Shown here: positions 1-8,924 of the stretch, in pieces
How the letters are laid out: every line of letters begins with the position of its first letter
How positions within the stretch are numbered: position 1 is the first letter of the stretch
Origin: G963666935 sp963666935
Lineage (GTDB): Bacteria > Bacillota > Clostridia > Christensenellales > CAG-138
Assembly: GCA_963666935.1 (NCBI GenBank)
Contig: OY762936.1
Span: forward strand, 1,550,001-1,614,000
Direction: 5' to 3'
DNA: 64,000 nt
Translations under genes and position numbers: made by a program
Notes under the pieces: model-generated
Told to the model about the DNA's origin: nothing
Database searches by the model: none
The model's input: only the letters and a program-made list of their open reading frames with translations

Positions 1-1
1 T

Positions 2-1717
2 TCGCGCCAGGAAGAGGATAAGGCCCCTAGCTACCTTGACGAGCTGAATCTTTTGCCAAATAGCGGCATCTTGAGCAAGAAGGCAAAAAACGAAGACGAC
101 CCGTTCGATCTACTGGCTAACGTGTCAGAAACGCACAGATCCGGCGACACCGGCATCCCTCAAAATTTTGATAAGGTATCCCATATCTCCGATAAGGCAG
201 CAATTAAGAGCGCGCCTGTACCCGCAGTGGTTCCGGAGCAGAGTTCAGAGTCAACCAGAATTTTTGAGTACCAGCGTCCGCCATATTCGCTATTGAAGAG
301 CCCCTCCAGGAAGAGGCCTTCCGGCTCCGAATCGCCAGCTGAACGAAGCAGACTTTTAATTGAGACGCTGGCGAGCTTCAATATCAACGCCAAGGTCATC
401 AATTACAGCGTTGGGCCCGTTATCACGCGATTTGAACTTCAGCCGGCCCAAGGCGTGCGCGTGAATCGGATCACCACGCTCTCTGACGATATCGCATTGG
501 CGCTGGCCGCACCTCGCGTTCGAATTGAGGCCCCGATTCCCGGTAAATCCGCCATCGGAATTGAAATCCCCAACAGGGAAACCGCACCGGTGCTTTTGCG
601 GGAAGTGATTGAGTCTTCCTTGTTTGTTTCGTCGAAATCGCCGCTGAGTTTCGCGCTTGGTAAGGATATCACAGGGAATGTTGTATGCGCAGATCTGGAT
701 AAAATGCCCCATCTGTTAATTGCAGGTTCCACGGGCTCCGGCAAGAGCGTGTGTATCAACGACATTATATTGAGTTTTGTATACCATACCGATCCTCATC
801 AGCTTCATATGATCCTCATTGATCCTAAAAAGGTAGAGCTGAAGGTTTATGGTGCGCTGCCGCATTTGCACACGCCGGTTGTCACGGACGCGAAAAAAGC
901 CGCTGGCGTGCTGAAATGGGCAGTTATGGAGATGGAACAGCGTTACCAGAAGATGTCACAGTTTAACGCCCGGGATCTGAGCCGCTATAATTCTCTTCAG
1001 GCGGACCCGGCGGATATTTTGCCGCGACTGGTCATTATCATTGACGAACTGGCAGATCTGATTATGGTGGCGGCAAAAGAAGTGGAAGACTCCATCTGCC
1101 GTATCGCCCAGCTTGGTCGAGCATGCGGAATCCACCTGATCGTTGCTACCCAAAGACCTTCTGCCGACATTATTACAGGCTTGATTAAAGCCAATATTCC
1201 TTCCCGGATCGCCCTTGCAGTTTCCTCCTCTGTAGATTCAAGGGTCATACTGGACTGTAGCGGCGCTGAGAAACTTCTTGGGCGCGGAGATATGCTTTTC
1301 CACGCAAACGGCGCTAGCAAGCCCATACGGGCGCAGGCTGCGTTTGTGAGCGACGAGGAAGTAGAACGGGTAACCGCATTTATTGCCCGGCAGAATACCA
1401 GCGACCAGGCAAACCGCCCCGAAGTAACGCTGGAAGAGATTGCTGTGAGCACCACGACGGCCCAGGGCAACGGGAAGCAGGAAGATGACCTGCTGCCCGA
1501 TGCGGTGAAAATTGTACTTGAGAGCGGACAAGCCTCCATTTCCATGATTCAGAGGCGACTGCGGGTCGGGTATGCGCGGGCTGCTAGGCTCATCGACATT
1601 ATGGAACAGATGAAGATCGTCAGCGGTTTTGACGGGAGCAAACCGCGGAAACTACTGATCGGCCCAGCGGAATATGAGCGAATGTTCGGCGATTCCTCCG
1701 GCGGCGAGGTGGATTGA
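2..1717 (+). CDS. ftsK: DNA translocase FtsK/SpoIIIE, C-terminal part (5' end outside window)
   Basis: Septum-bound ATPase that pumps chromosomal DNA during division or sporulation. The frame is open to the window edge, so the first possible start codon (TTG at 53) is internal and the membrane N-terminus lies off-window. About 571 residues are visible: a charged linker (about 1-110), the beta domain, a RecA-like motor with Walker A GSTGSGKS near visible residue 242 and Walker B LVIIIDELAD about 100 residues later, and a C-terminal winged-helix gamma domain (about 505-565) of the type that reads DNA polarity. The stop codon TGA overlaps the rimO ATG by one base (TGATG), so the two are translationally coupled. 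Whether this is the division (FtsK) or spore (SpoIIIE) paralogue cannot be decided without the N-terminus. Confidence 0.95.
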   Translation, partial: SRQEEDKAPSYLDELNLLPNSGILSKKAKNEDDPFDLLANVSETHRSGDTGIPQNFDKVSHISDKAAIKSAPVPAVVPEQSSESTRIFEYQRPPYSLLKSPSRKRPSGSESPAERSRLLIETLASFNINAKVINYSVGPVITRFELQPAQGVRVNRITTLSDDIALALAAPRVRIEAPIPGKSAIGIEIPNRETAPVLLREVIESSLFVSSKSPLSFALGKDITGNVVCADLDKMPHLLIAGSTGSGKSVCINDIILSFVYHTDPHQLHMILIDPKKVELKVYGALPHLHTPVVTDAKKAAGVLKWAVMEMEQRYQKMSQFNARDLSRYNSLQADPADILPRLVIIIDELADLIMVAAKEVEDSICRIAQLGRACGIHLIVATQRPSADIITGLIKANIPSRIALAVSSSVDSRVILDCSGAEKLLGRGDMLFHANGASKPIRAQAAFVSDEEVERVTAFIARQNTSDQANRPEVTLEEIAVSTTTAQGNGKQEDDLLPDAVKIVLESGQASISMIQRRLRVGYARAARLIDIMEQMKIVSGFDGSKPRKLLIGPAEYERMFGDSSGGEVD

Positions 1718-3018
1718 TGGCGAGGACCGTAGGGATTATTTCACTGGGCTGCTCAAAAAACAGAGTGGATACAGAAAATTTATTAGGTTACCTGAAAGAC
1801 GTAGGGTTTTCCATTACGCCGGAAGCCTCGGAGGCTGAGGTTATTATCGTCAATACCTGCGGCTTTATTATGCCCGCCAAGGAAGAGTCCATCAACGCTA
1901 TTTTGGAAATGGCGCAATTCAAGAAAGTGGGGACGTGCAGGCTGCTGGTGGTAACCGGATGCTTGAGCCAACGATACCCTGCGGAACTGAAAGAGGAAAT
2001 GCCTGAAGTGGATCTCCTGTGGGGAGTGAAAGACCAGCGGGGGCTGGTGGAAAGAATATGTGCGCTGCTGGGAGATAAAAGTCTGCAATGCGGTACTAAC
2101 GCAAACAGAATCCTCACCACGCCGTCATACAGCGCCTATTTGCGCATTGCGGACGGCTGCGACAATCGCTGCAGCTATTGCGCGATTCCCCTAATCCGCG
2201 GCGGACGTGTTAGCGTCCCCATGGATCAGCTGCTTCGCGAGGCGAACGACCTTGCCGACCGCGGCGTGAAGGAGCTTACGGTCATTGCCCAAGACACTTC
2301 CGCATATGGGATTGATCTGTACGGAAAGCCCATGCTTGTGGAGTTGCTCACTGCGCTCACCCAAATCGACCGTCTGTATTGGATTCGCGTGCTCTACACC
2401 TACCCGAACACCGTAGACGCACACCTGATCGACACGATGCTTTCCAATCCCAAGCTGGTGCGGTACATTGATATGCCCATCCAGCATATCGCTCCGGAAA
2501 TGCTCAAAGCCATGAACCGACACGGCAGCAGCGAGCACATCAAAAAGATGATGCAATATATACGTAGTGCGGCGAACGACTTCATAATTCGCTCTACGGT
2601 TATCGTAGGATTTCCAGGGGAGACAGAGGAACAATTCGTACAATTGACTGATTTTATGCAAAATCAGCCGTTCGACCGCCTAGGTGCATTTGCGTTTTCA
2701 CCGGAAGAGGGTACGGCGGCGGCGGAACTGACGGATCAGGTTGGCGAGGCCGTGAAACTGCAGCGATTGGATGCGGTAATGCGGCTGCAGCGGCGAATTT
2801 CCAGAGAAAGAAACCTGCGGCGCATAGGTTCACGCGTGGAACTGCTGGTGGAACGGGTTGAGGGCGGCGTGGCCTACGGCCGATCTTATGCGGAAGCGCC
2901 GGAAGTGGATGGAACCATTCGAGTTCGATATCACTCGCCGTCGGTTCGGCCGGGCGAGTTTATACATATTAAAATAACGTCTGCGGACGATTATGATTTA
3001 GATGGAGAAGAACTATGA
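1717..3018 (+). CDS. rimO: Ribosomal protein uS12 methylthiotransferase RimO
   Basis: Radical-SAM enzyme that adds a methylthio group to a conserved Asp of ribosomal protein S12. 433 residues, a normal length. The N-terminal UPF0004 domain (GCSKNRVDTEN) carries the auxiliary-cluster cysteines, the radical-SAM motif CDNRCSYC lies near residues 148-155, and a TRAM domain closes the protein. I chose ATG 1717, which overlaps the ftsK stop and sits about 6 nt after GAGGTGG; a TTG at 1714 is the only nearby alternative. It ends in an ATGA overlap with pgsA. MiaB is a relative, but a separate miaB lies at 18.9 kb and the order rimO-pgsA-cinA-recA supports RimO. Confidence 0.95.
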   Translation: MARTVGIISLGCSKNRVDTENLLGYLKDVGFSITPEASEAEVIIVNTCGFIMPAKEESINAILEMAQFKKVGTCRLLVVTGCLSQRYPAELKEEMPEVDLLWGVKDQRGLVERICALLGDKSLQCGTNANRILTTPSYSAYLRIADGCDNRCSYCAIPLIRGGRVSVPMDQLLREANDLADRGVKELTVIAQDTSAYGIDLYGKPMLVELLTALTQIDRLYWIRVLYTYPNTVDAHLIDTMLSNPKLVRYIDMPIQHIAPEMLKAMNRHGSSEHIKKMMQYIRSAANDFIIRSTVIVGFPGETEEQFVQLTDFMQNQPFDRLGAFAFSPEEGTAAAELTDQVGEAVKLQRLDAVMRLQRRISRERNLRRIGSRVELLVERVEGGVAYGRSYAEAPEVDGTIRVRYHSPSVRPGEFIHIKITSADDYDLDGEEL

Positions 3019-3554
3019 ACCTGCCAAACAAACTTACCTTAATTCGCATGGCTCTGGTGCCTGTTTTTATTGCCTGCTTTTACATGCCCCTGAAGGCCTG
3101 GAATTATATTGCACTGATCGTATTCTCGTTGGCGTATATCACGGACGTTCTGGACGGATACTATGCGCGCAAGTATAACCTGATCACTGATTTCGGAAAG
3201 CTGATGGACCCCATTGCCGACAAGCTGATTGCTGCCAGCGCGCTCATTATGCTTACGTCTATGGGCATGATCAACCCACTGGCCGTGACCATTATGGTCG
3301 CAAGGGAATTTCTCATCAGTGGATTTCGGATGGTGTCTGCCGGCAAGGGAAAGGTCATTGCTGCAGACCGCTTCGGAAAGCTGAAAACCTTGTCGCAGGT
3401 AGTGGCCATTATCCTTACGCTGCTGCAGGAGGATGTTTTCCGGATCCTTGGATTCCCGCTGGACAAATATGTAGTTTGGATCGCCGTGTTTTTCACTGTA
3501 TTTTCAGCGGCACGTTACCTTGTGAATAACAGGGGTTGCATTGATTTAAAATAG
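3015..3554 (+). CDS. pgsA: CDP-diacylglycerol-glycerol-3-phosphate 3-phosphatidyltransferase
   Basis: Integral membrane enzyme that makes phosphatidylglycerol phosphate from CDP-diacylglycerol and glycerol-3-phosphate, the first committed step to phosphatidylglycerol and cardiolipin. 179 residues with several hydrophobic segments. The CDP-alcohol phosphotransferase signature is complete: D44-x2-D47-G-x2-A-R-x8-G61-x3-D65-x3-D69. The start ATG overlaps the rimO stop (ATGA), and cinA follows after 10 nt, so all are probably on one transcript. Confidence 0.94.
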   Translation: MNLPNKLTLIRMALVPVFIACFYMPLKAWNYIALIVFSLAYITDVLDGYYARKYNLITDFGKLMDPIADKLIAASALIMLTSMGMINPLAVTIMVAREFLISGFRMVSAGKGKVIAADRFGKLKTLSQVVAIILTLLQEDVFRILGFPLDKYVVWIAVFFTVFSAARYLVNNRGCIDLK

Positions 3555-3564
3555 AGGAGCATTT

Positions 3565-4827
3565 ATGACAGCTGAAATCATTTCCGTTGGAACGGAAATT
3601 TTAATGGGACAAATTGTAAACACCAATGCGCAATATATCTCCACACGCCTGACTGAAGTTGGGATTAATCAATATTATCAAACCGTTGTGGGTGACAACG
3701 CAGAGCGGCTGCACACAGCGATTTTACATGGGCTGGAACGATCGGATCTCGTGATTTTGACAGGAGGCCTTGGCCCTACGGGCGATGATCTTACCAAAGA
3801 GACCGCAGCGGAAGCGATGGACAAGCGCCTCGAACTCAACGCAGATTGCCTTGCAATTCTCAAAGAACGCTTTATGAAGTTCAACAGAAGCATGACGGAA
3901 AACAACCTTAAGCAGGCCATGTTCCCCCCAGACAGCATCATTTTACCCAATCCAAACGGAACGGCGCCGGGCTGCATCATGGAGAAAGACGGCAAGGCGG
4001 TCATTCTGCTTCCCGGCCCTCCCCGAGAAATGATGCCCATGTTCGACGTTTCTGTTATGCCTTATTTGAAAGCTCTCAGTAACAGCGAATTTTACTCACG
4101 AGTGGTACGTATTTTCGGAATGGGCGAGTCTGCCGTGGAAAGCTGTTTAAAGGATCTGCTGGATTCCCAGAGCAATCCCACCATCGCGCCCTACGCACTC
4201 ACCGGCGAAACGACACTGCGTGTCACGGCCCGGTGTAAGGATGACGGGGAAGGGGAGAAGCTAGTGGCGCCCACGCTGAATGAGATTTGCAGGCGGCTGG
4301 GACTGGTTGCCTACTCCACCCACAACCGTAAACTTGAAGAGGTCTGTGCCATGCTGTTGATTGATGCTAAACTGCGGCTTTCCGTGGCGGAGAGCTGCAC
4401 CGGCGGTATGCTTTCCTCAACGCTCGTTTCCGTTCCCGGAAGCTCCGGCTGGTTTTATGAAGGCGTCGTATGTTATTCCAATGCGGCTAAGATCGCGCGG
4501 CTGGGCGTTAAGGAAGAGACGTTGAAAAGGTTTGGCGCAGTAAGCGCCGAGGCCGCCACGGAAATGGCAGAAGGACTTTTATGCTCCGGTGGCTGCGACC
4601 TCGCGCTTTCCACCACTGGGATTGCAGGCCCAGACGGCGGGACTGCAGAAAACCCCGTGGGGCTCGTATACGTAGCACTGGCTCATGCGGCTGGCACCGA
4701 GGTGACTGAGCTTCGCTTGACTGGCGACAGGGAGCGGATTAGAAATACTGCGGTATTGAACGCGATGGATCTTGTTAGGAAATTTATATTAAATAATGCG
4801 TGCAATTTGGTTTTGAATCTGTTATAA
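3565..4827 (+). CDS. cinA: CinA-family protein (molybdopterin-binding-like domain plus nicotinamide-nucleotide amidase domain)
   Basis: Two-domain CinA of 420 residues. The N-terminal MoaB/MogA-like domain (about 1-170) begins AEIISVGTEILMGQ and contains GGLGPTGDDLT. The C-terminal CinA domain (about 255-410) contains VAESCTGGML and TGIAGPDGGT, typical of the deamidase that recycles nicotinamide mononucleotide. GAGGAG lies 6 nt before the ATG. In Firmicutes cinA commonly precedes recA and can be co-transcribed with it, which the 34-nt gap here allows. The recA extended -10 element overlaps the cinA stop region. Confidence 0.93.
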   Translation: MTAEIISVGTEILMGQIVNTNAQYISTRLTEVGINQYYQTVVGDNAERLHTAILHGLERSDLVILTGGLGPTGDDLTKETAAEAMDKRLELNADCLAILKERFMKFNRSMTENNLKQAMFPPDSIILPNPNGTAPGCIMEKDGKAVILLPGPPREMMPMFDVSVMPYLKALSNSEFYSRVVRIFGMGESAVESCLKDLLDSQSNPTIAPYALTGETTLRVTARCKDDGEGEKLVAPTLNEICRRLGLVAYSTHNRKLEEVCAMLLIDAKLRLSVAESCTGGMLSSTLVSVPGSSGWFYEGVVCYSNAAKIARLGVKEETLKRFGAVSAEAATEMAEGLLCSGGCDLALSTTGIAGPDGGTAENPVGLVYVALAHAAGTEVTELRLTGDRERIRNTAVLNAMDLVRKFILNNACNLVLNLL

Positions 4828-4828
4828 T
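4820..4828 (+). promoter_or_regulatory. Extended -10 promoter for recA
   Basis: TGTTATAAT is a perfect extended -10 element (TG-n-TATAAT), ending 33 nt before the chosen recA ATG. No convincing -35 is seen 16-18 nt upstream, as is common for extended -10 promoters. No CGAAC-N4-GTT type SOS box is visible between here and recA, unlike in front of lexA. Confidence 0.6.
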
Positions 4829-4861
4829 CTATCTTGACAAGAAATTATGGGGGATTTGAGT

Positions 4862-5896
4862 ATGATGGAAAAAGAAAAGGCCTTGGAAATGGCGCTGGCG
4901 CAAATCGAAAAGCAGTTTGGCAAGGGCTCTGTTATGAAGCTAGGCGACGCGACATGCAGAATCACCGTTTCCACAATCCCGTCCGGATGTCTTGCTTTAG
5001 ATTTCGCGCTGGGGGTGGGAGGAATTCCGCGAGGCCGGGTTGTAGAGATCTACGGGCCGGAGGCCTCAGGCAAGACCACCATTGCGCTCCACATCATAGC
5101 AGAGGCGCAAAAGAAAGGCGGTACGGCGGCCTTTATTGACGCGGAACATGCTTTAGATCCTGTTTATGCAGGAAATCTTGGGGTCAACGTGGATGAGCTG
5201 TACATATCACAGCCGGATACGGGCGAACAGGCCCTTGAAATTACTGAGGCGCTGGTTCGCAGCGGCGCTATGGATGTGCTGGTCATCGACTCTGTGGCCG
5301 CCCTTGTACCCAAGGCGGAAATTGAGGGCGACATGGGTGATTCCCATGTGGGCTTGCAGGCCAGGCTCATGTCTCAGGCACTGCGCAAGCTAACGGGCGT
5401 GATCAGCAAATCCAACACCATTGTTATTTTTATCAATCAACTGCGCGAAAAAGTCGGCGTCATGTTCGGCAATCCGGAGACCACTACCGGAGGCAAGGCT
5501 CTGAAATTTTATGCCTCTGTTCGTCTGGATGTGCGCAAGATAGACACTTTAAAAAACGGTACAGATATCGTCGGGAACAGAACTCGCATCAAGGTCGTAA
5601 AAAATAAAGTGGCTCCACCTTTTAAGCTGGCGGAATGCGATATTATCTACGGTGAAGGTATTTCCAAGGAAGGATCAATCCTGGATATGGCCGTGGAACG
5701 GAAGATTATATCAAAGACGGGTGCATGGTACACTTATGGAGATATGCGTATAGCGCAGGGAAGGGATAATGCCCGGCTTTTCCTTAAAGACAACAAAGAG
5801 TTGTGCGATGAGATCGAATGCAAGGTTCGAGCGGAGATCGACGTGGGCAAGGTTGCAGCGCAATCGTCCGGAAACGACGAAAACATGGATGAATGA
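4862..5896 (+). CDS. recA: Recombinase RecA
   Basis: Central homologous-recombination ATPase and co-protease for LexA self-cleavage. 344 residues from the chosen start. Walker A GPEASGKT is at 65-72; Walker B (DVLVIDSVAAL), the DNA-binding L1/L2 regions (including INQLREKVGVMFGNPETTTGG) and the C-terminal domain are all present. I prefer ATG 4862 over ATG 4847 because GGGGGA lies about 7 nt before 4862 and nothing like a ribosome site precedes 4847. It sits after cinA with its own extended -10 promoter, and a hairpin follows the stop. Confidence 0.97.
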   Translation: MMEKEKALEMALAQIEKQFGKGSVMKLGDATCRITVSTIPSGCLALDFALGVGGIPRGRVVEIYGPEASGKTTIALHIIAEAQKKGGTAAFIDAEHALDPVYAGNLGVNVDELYISQPDTGEQALEITEALVRSGAMDVLVIDSVAALVPKAEIEGDMGDSHVGLQARLMSQALRKLTGVISKSNTIVIFINQLREKVGVMFGNPETTTGGKALKFYASVRLDVRKIDTLKNGTDIVGNRTRIKVVKNKVAPPFKLAECDIIYGEGISKEGSILDMAVERKIISKTGAWYTYGDMRIAQGRDNARLFLKDNKELCDEIECKVRAEIDVGKVAAQSSGNDENMDE

Positions 5897-5910
5897 TTTA
5901 TAAGAGAACT

Positions 5911-5949
5911 AAAAAGTCAGGGGAGCGGGGTACCGTTGCCTTGACTTTT
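5911..5949 (+). terminator. Hairpin after recA
   Basis: AAAAGTCA at 5912-5919 pairs with TGACTTTT at 5942-5949, extended by G-U and G-C pairs to about 11 bp with a loop of about 16 nt. There is no long T-run beyond the stem, so it may be a partial terminator. The rest of 5897-6087 is AT-rich leader for rny with no recognised riboswitch. Confidence 0.45.
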
Positions 5950-6087
5950 GCTATATAAAGGTATAAAATCAACGTGAGAAACTATACCTAGTATGTTGCT
6001 TCATGGGTATTTATAATCTCCATGCATGCTGAGTAAAAGAGCTCGGATACATTTAATTTATAGATTTATGGAGGTGCAACTTTTTTC

Positions 6088-7629
6088 GTGCAAGTATTTA
6101 TTCCTATATTAGTTGGTGTTTTAAGTCTGGCTGCGGGTGTGGCCGTTGGTTATATTTACAGGCGGAGTATTGCAGAAGCAAAAGTCGCAAAAGCAGAAGA
6201 TGCAGTACAGAAGATGATCAGCGATGCGCAAAAGCGAGCGGAGACGATTAAGAAAGAAACTGTGCTTGAGGCCAAAGAGGAAGCTTATCGAATCAAAAGT
6301 GAAAGCGAGAAGGATCTCCGCGAAAGAAGAAACGAACTGCAACGCACTGAACGGCGTCTTCTTCAGCGGGAAGAGACGCTGGATAAAAAAATTGACGGTG
6401 TAGAGCAGCGCGAAGAGCAGATCGCTGGGCGGATAAAGGAAGTGGATGAATTAGAGGCTTCCATCAAGGACCTCTATAACCGCCAACTGAAAGAGCTCGA
6501 ATCTATTTCCTGCCTTTCCATGGATGAGGCGCGTCAAATTCTATTGAGCAATGTGGAACGTGACGCCCGTCATGATGCAGCCATCATGCTGCGCGATATT
6601 GAAACAAAAACAAAAGAAGAAGCTGATAAGCGTGCGCGTAACATTATATCCCTTGCGGTGCAGCGCTGCGCGGCTGATCATGTTGCTGAAACCACGGTTT
6701 CCGTTGTTCCATTGCCAAATGATGAAATGAAGGGGCGCATCATCGGACGTGAGGGTCGCAACATTCGCACGCTGGAGACCGCCACTGGGGTGGATCTAAT
6801 TATTGACGATACACCTGAAGCGGTGATCCTTTCCGGGTTTGACCCCGTTCGACGCGAAGTCGCGCGCATCGCCCTTGAAAGATTAATTTTGGATGGCCGC
6901 ATCCACCCTGCACGTATCGAAGAAATGGTAGAAAAAGCTCGCAAGGAAGTGGACACGCAAATCCGCGAGGCGGGGGAGCAGGCGATCTTCCAGGTTGGGA
7001 TTCATGGATTGCATCATGAGGTTGTTAGGCTGCTAGGACGGTTGCGGTACCGCACCAGCTACGGCCAGAACGTGCTCAAGCACTCCCTTGAAGTAGCACA
7101 TCTAGCTGGAATTATGGCCGCCGAGATTGGCGCAAACATTGCACTGGCAAAGCGCGCGGGGTTGCTGCATGACCTTGGCAAAGCCGTAGATCACGAGGTA
7201 GAAGGCCCCCATGCACAGATCGGCGCAGATTTGGCAAAGAAGTACCGGGAAAACAATCAGGTAATTCATGCCATTATGGCGCATCATGGGGACGTCGAGC
7301 CCAGCACCGTGGAAGCGGTTCTGGTGCAGGCTGCTGACGCCATATCCGCCGCAAGGCCGGGTGCACGCCGTGAAACATTGGAAAATTACATTAGGCGGCT
7401 TGAGAAACTTGAAGAAATCGCGAACTCCTTTGAAGGGGTAGAAAAATCCTTCGCGATTCAGGCCGGCCGTGAGGTTCGCATCATTGTGAAACCTGAAAAC
7501 GTCAACGACGCGGACACCATCATCATGGCCAGAGACATTGTCAAGCGCATTGAGACCGAGCTTGAATATCCGGGCCAGATTAAGGTAAACGTAATAAGGG
7601 AAACACGTGCCGTTGAATTTGCAAAATAA
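6088..7629 (+). CDS. rny: Ribonuclease Y
   Basis: Membrane-anchored endoribonuclease that starts mRNA decay in Firmicutes. 513 residues, close to the usual 520. An N-terminal transmembrane helix (about 4-24) is followed by a long charged coiled coil (about 30-150), a KH domain with GRIIGREGRNIRTLE (about 212-226), and an HD domain containing HSLEVAHLAG and LLHDLGKAVDHE (about 330-430). Translation starts at GTG 6088 behind GGAGGTG with a slightly long spacer of about 11 nt. A perfect 14-bp hairpin follows the stop. Confidence 0.96.
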   Translation: MQVFIPILVGVLSLAAGVAVGYIYRRSIAEAKVAKAEDAVQKMISDAQKRAETIKKETVLEAKEEAYRIKSESEKDLRERRNELQRTERRLLQREETLDKKIDGVEQREEQIAGRIKEVDELEASIKDLYNRQLKELESISCLSMDEARQILLSNVERDARHDAAIMLRDIETKTKEEADKRARNIISLAVQRCAADHVAETTVSVVPLPNDEMKGRIIGREGRNIRTLETATGVDLIIDDTPEAVILSGFDPVRREVARIALERLILDGRIHPARIEEMVEKARKEVDTQIREAGEQAIFQVGIHGLHHEVVRLLGRLRYRTSYGQNVLKHSLEVAHLAGIMAAEIGANIALAKRAGLLHDLGKAVDHEVEGPHAQIGADLAKKYRENNQVIHAIMAHHGDVEPSTVEAVLVQAADAISAARPGARRETLENYIRRLEKLEEIANSFEGVEKSFAIQAGREVRIIVKPENVNDADTIIMARDIVKRIETELEYPGQIKVNVIRETRAVEFAK

Positions 7630-7643
7630 TGACGGTAATCGAA

Positions 7644-7674
7644 ATTAAGGATATGCAAATTGCATATCCTTAAT
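7644..7674 (+). terminator. Perfect inverted repeat after rny
   Basis: ATTAAGGATATGCA at 7644-7657 is followed by a 3-nt loop and its exact complement at 7661-7674, then GTTTTG. It lies between the rny stop and the ribosome site of the dipeptidase gene, so it probably ends or attenuates rny transcription. Confidence 0.65.
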
Positions 7675-7688
7675 GTTTTGGAGGAGCT

Positions 7689-8621
7689 ATGGAAGGTCCT
7701 ATCTACGTGGCTGACGCCCACTGTGACTTCCTGTATTTTATGGTGAATGCAGGCTGGAATATTCGCGTTCCCACTGCGCATCAGGCAATTGCGCTGCCTC
7801 AAATGATAGCGGGGAATATTGCGCTACAACTTTTCGCCGCCTGGGTGGACTCGGATTCTAGGACATCCTGCCTGCAGCAATGCCTGAATATGATTGACGC
7901 TTATAATCGGATGTTGACTGAAAACTCGATTTTCCAACCGCTTACCAAAAATTTTGACCCATCAGATGGCAAAATCGCCTCGGTGCTCACCGTAGAGGGC
8001 GGAGAGGCCATTCACGGTTCCCTGGAAAATCTCAGGCTTTTTCACCGCCTCGGCGTGCGCGCAATGACACTTACTTGGAATCATTCCAATGAACTCGCGT
8101 CTCCGGCAATGCGCCGTACCAACAAAGGACTGACCAAACTGGGGCGCAGCGTAGTTATAGAAATGAACCGGATTGGTATGGCGATTGATACCGCGCACTT
8201 GAGCGACGCAGGCATCGACGAGCTACTAGAGCTTTCCACTGCGCCTATCTTTTCATCTCATACCAATGCCCGCGAGGTTTTATTCCACAAACGGTCACTT
8301 ACAGACGCGCATATTCGGGCCATAGGGGAGCAGGGCGGCGTGGTTTGCGTGAACTATTACCCGCCTCAGCTTTGTAAGGAAGACGCAGGCATCGACGATA
8401 TTGTCCGTCACATTGAGCACATTGCAAACGTGGGTGGCATTGATCATGTGGCGTTGGGATCCGACTTCGATGGCATGGTTCATTATCCCAAGGGGGTCGA
8501 GAATTCCGCAGATGTGCCCCAAATATTGCTGGAACTGAAGGACCATGGCTTTTCTGAAAGTGAAATTAAAAAAATCGCTTATGATAATCTGTATGGCTAT
8601 ATCATTCAATTTTGCCAATAA
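7689..8621 (+). CDS. Membrane dipeptidase family (peptidase M19) metallohydrolase
   Basis: 310-residue protein of the renal-dipeptidase family, zinc enzymes with an amidohydrolase TIM-barrel fold that cleave dipeptides. Visible metal and active-site motifs are DAHCD near the N-terminus, VEGGE near residue 100, SSHTNAR near 195 and ALGSDFDG near 255. No signal peptide, so it is probably cytoplasmic, as in most bacterial members. GGAGGAGCT precedes the ATG by a few bases. The actual substrate cannot be read from the sequence. Confidence 0.9.
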   Translation: MEGPIYVADAHCDFLYFMVNAGWNIRVPTAHQAIALPQMIAGNIALQLFAAWVDSDSRTSCLQQCLNMIDAYNRMLTENSIFQPLTKNFDPSDGKIASVLTVEGGEAIHGSLENLRLFHRLGVRAMTLTWNHSNELASPAMRRTNKGLTKLGRSVVIEMNRIGMAIDTAHLSDAGIDELLELSTAPIFSSHTNAREVLFHKRSLTDAHIRAIGEQGGVVCVNYYPPQLCKEDAGIDDIVRHIEHIANVGGIDHVALGSDFDGMVHYPKGVENSADVPQILLELKDHGFSESEIKKIAYDNLYGYIIQFCQ

Positions 8622-8640
8622 AAAAGCATCCAAAGATGCT
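8618..8640 (-). terminator. Terminator-like hairpin (minus-strand polarity)
   Basis: AGCATC (8625-8630) and GATGCT (8635-8640) form a 6-bp stem. Read on the minus strand it is followed by a run of six T. It faces the end of the dipeptidase gene and is the last of three hairpins downstream of tRNA-Trp. Confidence 0.5.
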
Positions 8641-8656
8641 CGTGGATAAACAGGGC

Positions 8657-8684
8657 CCCCATAAAGCCTTCCGGCTTTATGGGG
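8657..8684. terminator. Strong 12-bp hairpin between the dipeptidase gene and tRNA-Trp
   Basis: CCCCATAAAGCC (8657-8668), a TTCC loop, then the exact complement (8673-8684). There is no clear T-run on either strand; it may be a transcript-end stabiliser or part of a repeated element. Confidence 0.45.
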
Positions 8685-8710
8685 AAGAGGCGGAGTAGCG
8701 GAGCGGGACG

Positions 8711-8744
8711 AAAAATCCCCCATCGCAAAGCGATAAGGGATTTT
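8711..8744 (-). terminator. Terminator for tRNA-Trp
   Basis: AAAATCCC (8712-8719) and GGGATTTT (8737-8744) form the base of a stem extended by TCGC/GCGA around a 3-nt loop. On the minus strand it ends in TTTTT, about 30 nt after the tRNA 3' end. Confidence 0.65.
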
Positions 8745-8772
8745 GAGCGGAGCGTAGCTTGCTACGACGATG

Positions 8773-8846
8773 TGGCAGGGGCAGAAGGACTCGAACCCTC
8801 AAGAACGGTTTTGGAGACCGCTATGTTACCATTACATCATGCCCCT
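8773..8846 (-). tRNA. tRNA-Trp(CCA)
   Basis: 74 nt with an encoded CCA end. The acceptor stem AGGGGCA/TGCCCCT, a D-arm, the anticodon arm GCGGT-CTCCAAA-ACCGT (anticodon CCA) and the T-loop sequence GGTTCGAGTCC are all visible on the minus strand. It has its own consensus promoter and terminator. Confidence 0.95.
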
Positions 8847-8863
8847 AAATTGCCGCCTTGATG

Positions 8864-8892
8864 ATTATAGCATCGCAAATTGCCATTGTCAA
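8864..8892 (-). promoter_or_regulatory. Consensus sigma-A promoter of tRNA-Trp
   Basis: On the minus strand TTGACA (8887-8892), a 17-nt spacer, and TATAAT (8864-8869): a perfect match at both hexamers, about 18 nt upstream of the tRNA 5' end. Confidence 0.9.
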
Positions 8893-8924
8893 TTGTGTTT
8901 CAGTGAAGGGATGTATGGAATAGT

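Noticed and set aside
4740..4861. SOS box in front of recA
   Set aside because: No CGAAC-N4-GTT-type palindrome was found between the cinA end and recA, so I did not mark a LexA site there.
5897..6087. Riboswitch or small RNA between recA and rny
   Set aside because: Only a hairpin after recA and an AT-rich leader are seen; no conserved riboswitch core was recognised.
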